Assembly: GCA_937928215.1 (NCBI GenBank)
Contig: CALFWL010000005.1
Span: 1 to 51,800 of the forward strand
DNA: 51,800 nucleotides
From: an uncultured Pirellulaceae bacterium
GTDB taxonomy: Bacteria; Planctomycetota; Planctomycetia; Pirellulales; Pirellulaceae
Direction: 5' to 3'
Shown: piece after piece, positions 44,459 to 51,800 of the stretch
How the letters are laid out: the number at the start of each line of letters is the position of its first letter
Position numbering within the stretch: position 1 is the first letter of the stretch
Translations under genes and position numbers: made by a program
Notes under the pieces: generated by a model
What the model was told of the DNA's origin: nothing
The model's database searches: none
Seen by the model: the letters and a program-made list of their open reading frames with translations, nothing else

Positions 44459-45578
44459 AGCACATGTCAAATCCTGTTTTCGGGGTGGGCGAGGCTCCGC
44501 CCGAGCCAAAAAATGCAGGGCAAAGGCTCGGACGGAGCCTCGCCCTCCCGGTTCTGAAATGCCTCCTGGATTGATTTCGGCTTATATCATTGTCGCGGTG
44601 TTACTGACGCTCACGATCGGATCAAAATGCCCGGCCGATCAATTGAGTTTTCTTCGCCCGACGATTGAGTCCTGTCAACCGAAACTGGTCAAGGTTTTCG
44701 GTGCCGGTGCCGGACGGATCGAAAGTTACGCGACCGGGATTCTCGTTTCTGCCGATGGCCATGTGCTGACGACTCAGGGCGCGATCCTGGACGGACGCCG
44801 AGTTCGCGTGTTGACCACCGATGGATCCAGCTACGACGCCAGTGTGCTTAAGCGAGATCGCAAACTCCAACTCGCCTTGCTCAAGATCGATGCGAGAACG
44901 CCGGAGCACTTCACGCTCGGGGAGCAGTCGGTTGGACAGAAGGGAGATTGGGTGTTGGCTTTAAGCAATGCGTTTCGGGTTGCTGACAAAGATGAGCCAT
45001 TGTCAGTGATGATGGGGATTATTTCGTTAAGAACTTCGATGACTGCCAAGCTGAATTCACGAGACATTGCTTATCAGGGGGATCTGGTGTTGATCGACGT
45101 GATTACCAGTAACCCGGGCGCTGGCGGCGGAGCCGTTGTTACCAGCGATGGAAAGCTTGTCGGAATGATCGGTAAGATTATCAATAGCTCCAAAACCAAC
45201 ACGCGATTGAATTACGCGGTTCCCAACGCGACGCTGTATCGATTTTTCAATGGATTGCAGGAGCCCGACGCGGCGCAGAAAAATGGGGTGCAGCCGGGCA
45301 ATATCGCCGCGGTCGATTTGGGAATTCGAATCTTTCGGTTGGGCGGCAAACGCGATCCCGCCTATGTCGACCGAGTCATTTCAGGCTCACCTGCAGCCGC
45401 GGCCGGGATCAAACCCGACGATTTGATCGTGTCGATTGCCGGGGTCAAAATTGGCAACGTGCGTCAGTTTGAACAGGTCATCAAGCAGCCAACCGATGGG
45501 TCGGACCAGATCCTGGTCGTAAAACGTGGTCGCAAGCTGCTGAGATTGACGGTCAGCACTGGGGAGAAGGGGCAATGA
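44451..45578 (+). CDS. HtrA-like pseudoprotease with PDZ domain (no catalytic triad)
   Basis: 375 residues from ATG 44451, which overlaps the upstream stop by eight bases and has GAGGA eight bases before it. A GC-rich palindromic repeat (44481-44550) is translated in frame as residues 11-34, before the hydrophobic segment AYIIVAVLLTLTIG. A start at ATG 44559 would skip the repeat but has no ribosome binding site. The protease fold is recognisable, but the triad is gone: His is Gly in VLTTQGAIL, Asp is Gln in KLQLALLKID and Ser is Gly in SNPGAGGGAVV. The PDZ domain (about 285-370: SPAAAAGIKPDDLIVSIAGV) is intact. It may be a binding or regulatory partner of the active HtrA. Its stop overlaps the next ATG (ATGA). 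Confidence 0.85.
   Translation: MIRAHVKSCFRGGRGSARAKKCRAKARTEPRPPGSEMPPGLISAYIIVAVLLTLTIGSKCPADQLSFLRPTIESCQPKLVKVFGAGAGRIESYATGILVSADGHVLTTQGAILDGRRVRVLTTDGSSYDASVLKRDRKLQLALLKIDARTPEHFTLGEQSVGQKGDWVLALSNAFRVADKDEPLSVMMGIISLRTSMTAKLNSRDIAYQGDLVLIDVITSNPGAGGGAVVTSDGKLVGMIGKIINSSKTNTRLNYAVPNATLYRFFNGLQEPDAAQKNGVQPGNIAAVDLGIRIFRLGGKRDPAYVDRVISGSPAAAAGIKPDDLIVSIAGVKIGNVRQFEQVIKQPTDGSDQILVVKRGRKLLRLTVSTGEKGQ
44481..44550. repeat. GC-rich palindromic repeat inside coding sequence
   Basis: Two 21-base arms, 44487-44507 and 44525-44545, are reverse complements with a single mismatch, around a 17-base A-rich spacer. The cores are GGGCGAGGCTCCG and CGGAGCCTCGCCC. Pairing extends weakly outward with CGGG/CCCGG. 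It resembles REP/MITE-like elements (GGGCGAGGCTCCGTCCGAGCC type) found dispersed in planctomycete genomes. It lies directly after the start codon region of the second HtrA-like gene and keeps its frame. Copy number cannot be judged here. Confidence 0.85.
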
Positions 45579-46681
45579 GAAGAGTCAATTTTTTCCCAAG
45601 ACGACGAAGCGATTGTTTATTGGCAATGGCTTGCGTTGCGAGTGCTCTGCTGTTTTCAGAATCTCTGATCGCCCAACAGAACGATTCACCGTTTCAGAGC
45701 CTGAAAGTGTTGCCAGAGGTTTTTCGATCGGCAGAGCGGACCGTTCGTCCAACATTAGTGACGATCGAATCTTTTGGAGGCATCAGCGCGGTCGCGGGAA
45801 AGATCGGCGGCATTCGTTCCCGAGGTGAAGGCAACACCACCGGCGTGATGATTTCGCCCGATGGTTACGTCGTGACCAGCACTTTCAACTTTATTACTCG
45901 ACCGCCGGTGATCACAGTGATCCCTTCCGACGGAAAACGGCGAATCGCAAAGTTGTTGGGGCAGGACAAGATTCGGAAATTGTGTCTGCTGAAGATTGAA
46001 GACGTTCAAAACATGCCGGTCCCCGAGTGGGTTGATGCCGAAAAAATAGTCGTCGGTCAGTGGTCATTATCGTTGGGGGTCGGCTACGGCGACCTGAGCC
46101 CGGCGATGTCGATCGGGATCATCAGTGCCAAAAATCGTGTTGGCGGGCGAGCGATTCAAACGGATGCAAATGTCAGTCCGGCGAATTACGGAGGTCCTCT
46201 GATCGATTTGAAGGGGCGCGTGATGGGAATCTGCGTCCCGCTGAGTCCTGGCTCACAAGCGGTCGGAGCTGGCGTCGAATGGTATGACTCGGGCATCGGG
46301 TTCGCGATTCCGTTGTCAGGTGCGGGTGAGTTGATCGAGCGTTTGAAAAATGGGGAAACGATCGAACCCGCGTTTCTGGGCGTTCGATCAATGTTGGATC
46401 CTGATGGTACAGGCGTAAGGATTGAGGAAGCACTGCCCAACGGAGCAGCGAAGAAGGCCGGTGTTTTAGTTGGTGATGTGATTGTTGAGTTTGATGGCCG
46501 GTCTGTCTCGAATCCGATTGAGCTGGGCACAATGATCAACCGCCATGAATCAGGTGACACGGTAACGTTGACCATTGATCGTGAAGACGCAGACGAGCCT
46601 CTGCAGATCGTAGTGCAGCTGGGATCCGTCCCGCCGCCCAAAGGAAAATCGAGTCCGCTCGAACCGCCGCCCATTCGTTAG
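45575..46681 (+). CDS. HtrA-like pseudoprotease with PDZ domain (no catalytic triad)
   Basis: 368 residues. The ATG at 45575 overlaps the upstream TGA (ATGA), with GGAG/AAGGGG upstream, so the two are translationally coupled. A signal peptide follows (CLLAMACVASALLFSESLIA). The trypsin-like fold is traceable, with all three catalytic positions replaced: Phe for His in VVTSTFNFI, Lys for Asp in IRKLCLLKIE and Tyr for Ser in VSPANYGGPLID. The PDZ domain (about 265-345) has the usual AAKKAGVLVGDVIVEFDGRSV. A Pro-rich tail ends the protein. As with its neighbour, a scaffold or substrate-binding role beside the active HtrA is the best guess. It converges on the next gene with a 16-base gap. Confidence 0.86.
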   Translation: MRRVNFFPRRRSDCLLAMACVASALLFSESLIAQQNDSPFQSLKVLPEVFRSAERTVRPTLVTIESFGGISAVAGKIGGIRSRGEGNTTGVMISPDGYVVTSTFNFITRPPVITVIPSDGKRRIAKLLGQDKIRKLCLLKIEDVQNMPVPEWVDAEKIVVGQWSLSLGVGYGDLSPAMSIGIISAKNRVGGRAIQTDANVSPANYGGPLIDLKGRVMGICVPLSPGSQAVGAGVEWYDSGIGFAIPLSGAGELIERLKNGETIEPAFLGVRSMLDPDGTGVRIEEALPNGAAKKAGVLVGDVIVEFDGRSVSNPIELGTMINRHESGDTVTLTIDREDADEPLQIVVQLGSVPPPKGKSSPLEPPPIR

Positions 46682-46697
46682 GCCGATGTCAACAGTT

Positions 46698-48035
46698 TCA
46701 CGGCAACGGAATGTTTTTCATTCTGACCGTCGATTGGATTTGCAAGATCGCAGCCGGTGTTTGGTAGACCAGCGTTCGCTCACCCGGATCGTCCGCGAAA
46801 TAATACGTGACCGCGACTCGGTTGTTATCCTGGCGAACGGATTCGTACGTCAACGGAGTCGAGATTTTCTTCTGCGCGTCTTCCAGATGGATCGGATTGT
46901 CAAACACCCATGCCTGGTGCGACTCCAACGCGTTCAGTTCTTCATCAAACTCCAGCGAAAGCGTGATGCCGAACAGATCTTCGTTTTTGTCGATACCCTC
47001 CATCGTCACGGTCGCCCCGGCGCGAGTGATCTTCTTTCCAGGCGGTAGCTTGCCGACTCGACGGAAACGAAACGTCTCCGTTCGACCAGGCAGCGTCGCG
47101 TCAATCGTTGCGGTCAGCGACTCGATCTGATCGACATCGCGAGGAACCGGCTTGAACGGGATGGTCAATTGAACTTCAGGAATCTGCGGCTGAATCATTG
47201 TCGCCAAAACTGACTGCGGGTTCAGGACAGTAACCGGATGTTCGTTTGAGGTGTTTGCCTTGACGCTGCTGGCGGGCAATTTTAGCGAGATCGGTCGCAG
47301 CCTAGGCTCCCAGCGAATCAGCAGCGTCAGACTGACATGGTCAAGGTTGGAATGAGTCAAATTCTTGGCCGCATCCACACGAGTCACCTGAACGTGGAAC
47401 ATGTCGGTCGTTGCTTCAACGGCAGGATTCTGTTTAACAAAAGCAGTCGTGGCGGGATCGGCGGGTATCAATCGCAATTTGGTTGCGTCAGCGGCGTAGG
47501 GATCGATCGTCAACCCGGCTTCTTGTCGAATTCGCGTGATCGCACTCCAGAAAGGGATCGGTTTGCCTTGCCACGCGATGGTTGGCTTTCCAGCATCGGC
47601 AGAAGCATCCGCCCCAATCGCGACATCGTTAGCCGTCTGGCTTTTGATCTGTTTCAAGGATTCTTCAACGGAAAGATTTCCTTTGAGTGTCACGATGGAC
47701 GCTTGCGATGCGGCTCGACCGGCCAGCGTCTCCAGTTTGGCACGGACTCGCGCGAGTCGTTCGGTTTTGTCCAGCGGCATGTCATCCGATGGGTCATCAA
47801 GATGATCGAGCGCTCTCGGGCCGAGTTTAATCAGCGCCTGTTCGGCGGCGTCACGCTGGCTGATTCGTTCGTCATCGAATTGATCTTGCAATTCGGAAAC
47901 GCGTTCAATCAAATCCATTTCGTCAAGCTGATCGGCTTGAGCTACTGGCGGCTCGGCTCGAGCGATCGGCAAGACCGCAAACGGCAAGATGACCGCCAAC
48001 GATGCGAGCAATAAAATTTTCAGCAACCAACGCAC
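46698..48035 (-). CDS. Exported protein of unknown function
   Basis: 445 residues. I chose GTG 48035 because AGAGG lies six bases upstream and a signal peptide follows directly (WLLKILLLASLAVILPFAV); TTG 48050 would add five residues. Residues about 35-115 are helical and acidic (MDLIERVSELQDQFDDERIS; AAEQALIKLG), like a short HEAT-type segment. A stretch ITLKGNLSVEESLKQIKSQ-like (about 115-135) recalls the N-terminal STN/secretin domains. The C-terminal half is beta-rich (EVQLTIPFKPVPRDVDQIES; GATVTMEGIDKNEDLFGITL). Proteins of this layout are seen in planctomycetes without assigned function. Convergent with the HtrA operon. Confidence 0.7.
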   Translation of the reverse strand: MRWLLKILLLASLAVILPFAVLPIARAEPPVAQADQLDEMDLIERVSELQDQFDDERISQRDAAEQALIKLGPRALDHLDDPSDDMPLDKTERLARVRAKLETLAGRAASQASIVTLKGNLSVEESLKQIKSQTANDVAIGADASADAGKPTIAWQGKPIPFWSAITRIRQEAGLTIDPYAADATKLRLIPADPATTAFVKQNPAVEATTDMFHVQVTRVDAAKNLTHSNLDHVSLTLLIRWEPRLRPISLKLPASSVKANTSNEHPVTVLNPQSVLATMIQPQIPEVQLTIPFKPVPRDVDQIESLTATIDATLPGRTETFRFRRVGKLPPGKKITRAGATVTMEGIDKNEDLFGITLSLEFDEELNALESHQAWVFDNPIHLEDAQKKISTPLTYESVRQDNNRVAVTYYFADDPGERTLVYQTPAAILQIQSTVRMKNIPLP

Positions 48036-48161
48036 AAGCAACCTCTGCAATTTGATGGAGTGCGTTATTTTATCGCTGCGCGGTGATCGAAAGCAACGTT
48101 TAACGTTGCCGCGACCATGAAATGGCGACGATCTTTTTTACGGATTCGGTCAGATCTGGAC

Positions 48162-48794
48162 TTAAATCAAGCCGCGTCGTACTGCCCAGACCGCAGCCTG
48201 GGTCCGATCGTTGACGCTAAGTTTTCGCAAGATGTTTTGAACATGTTCCTTGACCGTTTCAACGCTGATGCCCAGCGCTTTTCCAACTTCACGGTTGCTC
48301 AGGCCCATCGATACGTGACGCAGCACCTGTAGCTCGCGGCCGGTAAGTGGATGGTGCTCGTCTTCCACGTCGCCAGTCTGCCTCATTCTGGCTCGGGTCG
48401 TTTTCAGCGGACTTGATTCTGGAGTATCGTTTCCAGCTGCCGCGCCTTTGACCGCGTCGATAAGCGTTGAATCGTCAGACGATTTGTTTACAAACTCATA
48501 ACAACCCAATGCGCTGGCACGGGCGATGTGTGATCGATGAGAATGAGCAGAGAAGACGACGACCTGATTCGCGGTAAAACCGTCAGGCAGCGTTTCCAGC
48601 ACCTTCAGAACATCAACGTTCGCCAATCGAGATTCCATGATCAGCACTTCAGGTTGATAGGTTTCGATGGCCGGTAAAACTTCATTGGCAGTACTGATAC
48701 TGGCAACAATTTCGAAATCGAGCGGCTCTAAAACTGCTCTGATTCCATGAGTAACAATCGGATGATCGTCAGCTAGTAGGACTCGAAATGGCAT
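48162..48794 (-). CDS. LuxR/NarL-type response regulator with Glu at the phosphoacceptor site
   Basis: 210 residues. A receiver domain (1-120) is followed by a LuxR-type helix-turn-helix (145-207: LTGRELQVLRHVSMGLSNRE, then KALGISVETVKEHVQNILRK). The receiver has the acidic pair Asp9-Asp10 in LLADDHP, Ser82 in VVFSAHS and Lys104 in VNKSS, but where the phosphorylated Asp is expected the sequence reads VLIMESRL, so Glu54 replaces Asp. Glu can mimic aspartyl phosphate, so the protein may be constitutively active or respond without a kinase. No histidine kinase is adjacent. The ATG at 48794 matches the usual family start. Confidence 0.93.
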   Translation of the reverse strand: MPFRVLLADDHPIVTHGIRAVLEPLDFEIVASISTANEVLPAIETYQPEVLIMESRLANVDVLKVLETLPDGFTANQVVVFSAHSHRSHIARASALGCYEFVNKSSDDSTLIDAVKGAAAGNDTPESSPLKTTRARMRQTGDVEDEHHPLTGRELQVLRHVSMGLSNREVGKALGISVETVKEHVQNILRKLSVNDRTQAAVWAVRRGLI

Positions 48795-49441
48795 TCGATG
48801 ACAACGTAGTTGAATGAAAGAAACCGCCAGTTAGAAAATCTGGCATTAAAGTTGTTGGGGCTTGCGGCATGAGTCTGTTGCTGGCCGGCAACGTAACGTG
48901 GGATACCGAACGTTCGACTCAAGCTAGGTTGTGGTCAACTTAATGGTGGCGTCTTTCAGCTGTGGTAGCTAAGGGGCTTGCGGGAGAACAAGAAATGATT
49001 CTCTGTCGATCTTACGAGCGAAATAAAACGGAATCCGGTGGCTTCTTGTCGGGCAAGTCCCAAGCATTACTTTAGCATCGGATCGTTATTAGAAGGATAG
49101 CGCTGCCGCTGATTCCATGTCGAAAATTGGATCTATTTAATGCGCTGTCGCGAAATGGAAACTCGCTAAGGGTGAACTGGGGTTCGATCCGTTTCCACAA
49201 TCCCGCGTAAGGGGTGGATCGCGCCTGATAGAAACAGTAATGCCGTTTTTGACGCCACTTGTCAGCAGACGATTGATCGGCAAAAGAGCAAGTGTTTTGG
49301 CCAGATTCGTGGTTTTTGACAGTACAACACGCTGGATTTTCACACGATCTGCGTGTTTTTTTGCATCATTGGATCGGGAGTGACCTAAATATCCACAGCG
49401 TCTTCTTGTGAATCACCCCGTAATCCAAACGTGCTTTGGCT
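48795..49441. other. Divergent intergenic region between two regulators
   Basis: A 647-base gap, the longest in the window, between the LuxR-type regulator (minus) and the NtrC-type regulator (plus). It must contain both promoters. I found a free-standing terminator-like hairpin at 49342-49362 (listed separately) but no coding signal or tRNA. No TGGCAC-N5-TTGC sigma-54 box was seen. Confidence 0.5.
49342..49362 (+). terminator. Free-standing terminator-like hairpin
   Basis: ACACG - ATCTG - CGTGT forms a 5-bp stem with a 5-base loop, followed by six T residues (49357-49362). No plus-strand gene lies upstream within 2.6 kb, so it would end either a small RNA or read-through transcription. The short stem makes it a weak candidate. 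Confidence 0.3.
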
Positions 49442-50893
49442 ATGAAATCGAACGAACCCAAAAAGCCTGCCAGCATCTTACTGGTCGATGACGACCAACA
49501 TTTGCTCCAAACCATGGGGGCATGGTTAGGCGATCAAGGATACTCTGTCCAACTGAGTCAGGATGTTTCGTCGGCCACAACTTTGCTGGACGCCGATACG
49601 TTTGATCTCGCGTTAGTGGATTTGCGTCTTGGCAGTGAAGATGGCATGGACGTGTTGCGACACTGCCGCAAGCACTACCCCCACGTTGTGGTGGTGTTGA
49701 TGACCGGCTACGCGACAGTTGATACCAGCGTCGAAGCGATCCGCGAAGGCGCTTTCGATCTGCTGACCAAGCCGTTGATTGACGACGAGATTCTGGTCGC
49801 GATTGATCGTGCCTTGTCGCAGCAGCAAGTGATTGAGGAAAACGAACAGCTGAAGTGCCAACTGGACAAGCGATTTGGTCGTAACAGTATTGTCGGAAAT
49901 GATTTCCGGATGCAGAAAACGTTCGACATGGTCGACAACATCGCCGATACCAAAGCCACCGTGCTGATCACTGGCGAAAGTGGAACCGGTAAGTCATTGA
50001 TCGCACGAGCCATCCATCAGCGCTCCAATCGCCGCAAAGCTCCTTTTGTGGAAGTCGCTTGTGGGGCACTGCCCGATAATCTGTTGGAAAGCGAATTGTT
50101 TGGTCACGTGGCGGGCGCGTTCACCGGAGCCAATACGAACAAGATTGGAAAGTTCAAACAGGCTGACGGCGGCACGATTTTCCTCGACGAGATCGGGACC
50201 GCTTCCCCCGGCCTGCAGGTCAAACTGCTCCGAGTTCTGCAAGAGTTGGAATTTGAGCAGCTGGGTGGCACGGAAACGTTCAAGGTGAACACTCGGATTG
50301 TGCTGGCCACTAACGAAGACTTGGCCGAGGCCGTCAACAGCGGCAGATTCCGCCAAGATCTGTATTATCGTATCAACGTGATCAATATCGAGCTTCCTTC
50401 GCTTCGGCAGCGTGTGTCAGACATTCCGATGTTGGCTCAACATTTCATGGAACGTGTCTGTGAAGAAGAAAGCAAGCAGATTCAAGGGTTTGAGCCCGCC
50501 GCGATCCAAGCTTTGCAGGAGTACGAATGGCCCGGCAACGTTCGTGAATTGCAGAACGTCGTCGAACGAGCCGTCTTGCTGGGAAAAGGGCCCGTGCTTG
50601 GTCTTCAGGATCTGCCGGCTCACGTGGCCAGTTGCAGTTCCAGCACGTTGACGATTCGCTCGACCGGCACCCCTCAGACATTGAAAGACGCCCTTGAAGG
50701 TCCCGAGCGTCAGATCATTCTGCAAAGTTTGCGAGACAACAACTGGAATCGCAATGTGACGGCGGAGCAGTTGGGGATCAATCGCACCACGCTTTATAAG
50801 AAGATGAAAAAGCTGGGTTTGGAAGACCCTCGCGGCACCGGCACCGAACTGATCCCGGCAGGTTCTCGGCTGGGAAGCCCGGTTTCAAACTGA
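49442..50893 (+). CDS. Sigma-54-dependent response regulator, NtrC family
   Basis: 483 residues from ATG 49442 (a TTG two codons upstream is possible). Three domains: a receiver (about 10-125) with Asp16-18, phosphoacceptor Asp60 in LALVDLRL, Thr in LMTGYA and Lys in LLTKPL; an AAA+ sigma-54 interaction domain (about 150-385) with Walker A GESGTGKS, the GAFTGA loop in HVAGAFTGANTNK, Walker B GGTIFLDEIG and EYEWPGNVRELQN; and a Fis-type helix-turn-helix at the C-terminus (NVTAEQLGINRTTLYKKMKK). It activates transcription from sigma-54 promoters when phosphorylated. No partner kinase is adjacent, so targets are unknown. All key residues are intact. Confidence 0.96.
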   Translation: MKSNEPKKPASILLVDDDQHLLQTMGAWLGDQGYSVQLSQDVSSATTLLDADTFDLALVDLRLGSEDGMDVLRHCRKHYPHVVVVLMTGYATVDTSVEAIREGAFDLLTKPLIDDEILVAIDRALSQQQVIEENEQLKCQLDKRFGRNSIVGNDFRMQKTFDMVDNIADTKATVLITGESGTGKSLIARAIHQRSNRRKAPFVEVACGALPDNLLESELFGHVAGAFTGANTNKIGKFKQADGGTIFLDEIGTASPGLQVKLLRVLQELEFEQLGGTETFKVNTRIVLATNEDLAEAVNSGRFRQDLYYRINVINIELPSLRQRVSDIPMLAQHFMERVCEEESKQIQGFEPAAIQALQEYEWPGNVRELQNVVERAVLLGKGPVLGLQDLPAHVASCSSSTLTIRSTGTPQTLKDALEGPERQIILQSLRDNNWNRNVTAEQLGINRTTLYKKMKKLGLEDPRGTGTELIPAGSRLGSPVSN

Positions 50894-50944
50894 TGCATCA
50901 AACAATTTGTCTTCCCTTGGCTGATGATTGTGCTTTCGTAAGCT

Positions 50945-50959
50945 AAAAGCCCCGCTTTT
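50945..50959 (+). terminator. Likely terminator after the NtrC-type gene
   Basis: AAAAGC - CCC - GCTTTT forms a 6-bp stem with a 3-base loop, ending in four T residues, 51 bases after the stop codon of the NtrC-type regulator. A/T pairs make it symmetrical, so it could serve both strands. The T-run is short. Confidence 0.4.
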
Positions 50960-50969
50960 CGACACTTCT

Positions 50970-51800
50970 CGGTGAAGAGCACCATTTTAGATTGGTGTAG
51001 CGTAAAAATCGCCTGTTCCTCACTGTGTTGGTTTTGTGACGACTCAACGAGCAAGGAAACAGGCATGGATGCTAAAAAACACCCGTACGGATCGTACAAG
51101 TTCGATGCACGCCACAAAAGATGGCTTGTCCGAAATGTGGCAAACTGGGGCGTCGCAAGCGGACGAAAACTCGGAAAGTTCGCTCGCTGTGCTATCAGCA
51201 AGTCTTGTGGTTGGAAATTCACTACGGCCAATACGTTGCCAAATGCAATTGCTGCAAGACGTTTCACAGCCACCCGGCTGAGGTTGATCTGAAGGCCAAG
51301 TACGACCACCAAGTTCGCCAAGCAGTCATCGACCGAATCGTTCAGGACAAGCTGAATCTGTCGGCAGTCCGGGCGAGCATGCAGCGTGACTTCCTGCTTT
51401 CACTGTCTTCAGGATACGTTTATGCGGCACTCGATTACGCGATCCGGCAATTCGACGGCAACGAATTTCGCAAACAAGTCCTCGACCAGTTCAGCGGCGT
51501 GATGTGCATTGACGAAATCCATTTGGGCAAACGCGTCCTGCTGTTGGCCAGCGATCCGATTGCCGACAACCCACTGGCCTGCGCGCTGGTTTCCAAAAAC
51601 GACGCGGATCATATGCTGCGATTCATGAAAAACCTGAAAAACCGGGGCTTTGAGCCCGAAACGGTAGTCTCGGACCGTTCGGCACTCTATCCCAAAACGA
51701 TCCAATCGGTGTGGCCTCAAGCGAGACATCAGCTCTGCGTTTTTCATGTCATGGCCGAAATGAACAAGCTGGTTCTCGACGCCGCCAGACAGGTCCGTCG
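50970..51800 (+). mobile_element. ISL3-like insertion sequence, left part; right end outside the window
   Basis: The transposase identifies the element. The left boundary is estimated: GGTGAAGAGCACCATTTTAG near 50970-50990 recalls ISL3-type terminal repeats, which usually begin GGxTCTTC, and it lies just after the regulator's terminator. Without the right inverted repeat or the target duplication (8 bp in this family), the exact end cannot be fixed. Confidence 0.65.
51121..51800 (+). CDS. ISL3-family transposase, N-terminal part (runs off the right edge)
   Basis: At least 226 codons are open to the end of the window. The N-terminus has two zinc-finger pairs, CPKCG and CNCC (about residues 3-6 and 42-45), followed by a helix-turn-helix-like region and the DDE core: first catalytic Asp in VMCIDEIHLGKRVLLL and second in TVVSDRSALYPK, then ARHQLCVFHVM, a family hallmark. 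The third acidic residue is outside the window. The first ATG in this frame is 51121, but coding similarity seems to begin earlier (RIVQVRCTPQK). An upstream ATG at 51065 reads MDAKK and would join this frame by a -1 shift in the A6 run at 51073-51078, so the true start may be 51065. Confidence 0.85.
   Translation, partial: MACPKCGKLGRRKRTKTRKVRSLCYQQVLWLEIHYGQYVAKCNCCKTFHSHPAEVDLKAKYDHQVRQAVIDRIVQDKLNLSAVRASMQRDFLLSLSSGYVYAALDYAIRQFDGNEFRKQVLDQFSGVMCIDEIHLGKRVLLLASDPIADNPLACALVSKNDADHMLRFMKNLKNRGFEPETVVSDRSALYPKTIQSVWPQARHQLCVFHVMAEMNKLVLDAARQVR

Noticed and set aside
49156-49197. tRNA-like segment: GGAAAC ... GGGGTTCGATCC GTTTCCA
   Set aside because: The T-loop-like motif and the short terminal complementarity enclose only about 40 bases; no D-arm or anticodon arm can be drawn and the T-stem does not pair.

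Overview
The window looks like chromosomal DNA of a planctomycete, most likely a Pirellulaceae/Rhodopirellula-like marine relative. The evidence is the set of lineage-typical families: a cytochrome-domain PSD1 protein (DUF1549/DUF1553) paired with a DUF1501 protein, a DUF1559 protein with a prepilin-type N-terminus, two PEP-CTERM proteins, DUF11-rich surface proteins, an NPCBM protein and TadE/TadG-like proteins. GC content is moderate and ATG, GTG and TTG starts are all used. No rRNA, tRNA or CRISPR array was seen.

Layout. 1-2.4 kb: a degenerate squalene/phytoene synthase homologue, divergent from ispH (isoprenoid pathway). 2.5-3.2 kb: an antitoxin with a broken PIN toxin. 3.2-5.8 kb: a large DUF11 surface protein. 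6.2-11.4 kb: DUF1501 plus PSD1 pair with a terminator. 11.7-15.6 kb: lipoprotein, a large low-complexity secreted protein and a small trypsin-like protease. 15.7-19.6 kb: hrpA-type DEAH RNA helicase. 19.8-22.3 kb: a second DUF11 protein and csrA with a GGA-bearing leader. 22.5-25.7 kb: a small membrane protein, then a minus-strand pair (DUF1559, PEP-CTERM) headed by a clear cobalamin riboswitch, then surE. 25.8-26.9 kb: a PEP-CTERM zinc metalloprotease. 27.3-33.5 kb: a three-gene RND metal-efflux operon (outer-membrane factor, adaptor, pump). 33.8-36.9 kb: TadE, TadE and TadG/vWA genes ending in a good terminator. 37.1-39.5 kb: a Lon-family protease. 40.1-46.7 kb: a TPR protein, an NPCBM protein and three consecutive HtrA-like proteins, of which only the first keeps the catalytic triad. 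46.7-50.9 kb: a secreted protein of unknown function, a LuxR-type regulator with Glu at the phosphoacceptor site, and an NtrC-type sigma-54 activator. 51.0 kb to the end: the left part of an ISL3-like insertion sequence.

The most notable signals are: (1) the cobalamin riboswitch placed over a DUF1559/PEP-CTERM pair rather than a recognised B12 gene; (2) the protease/pseudoprotease HtrA trio with coupled start codons, in which a GC-rich palindromic repeat sits inside the N-terminal codons of the second member; (3) the Asp-to-Glu response regulator; (4) the decayed VapC-like toxin beside an intact antitoxin. Two reading frames (the PIN toxin and the transposase) could each be restored by one extra A in an A-run, so assembly error must be excluded for both.
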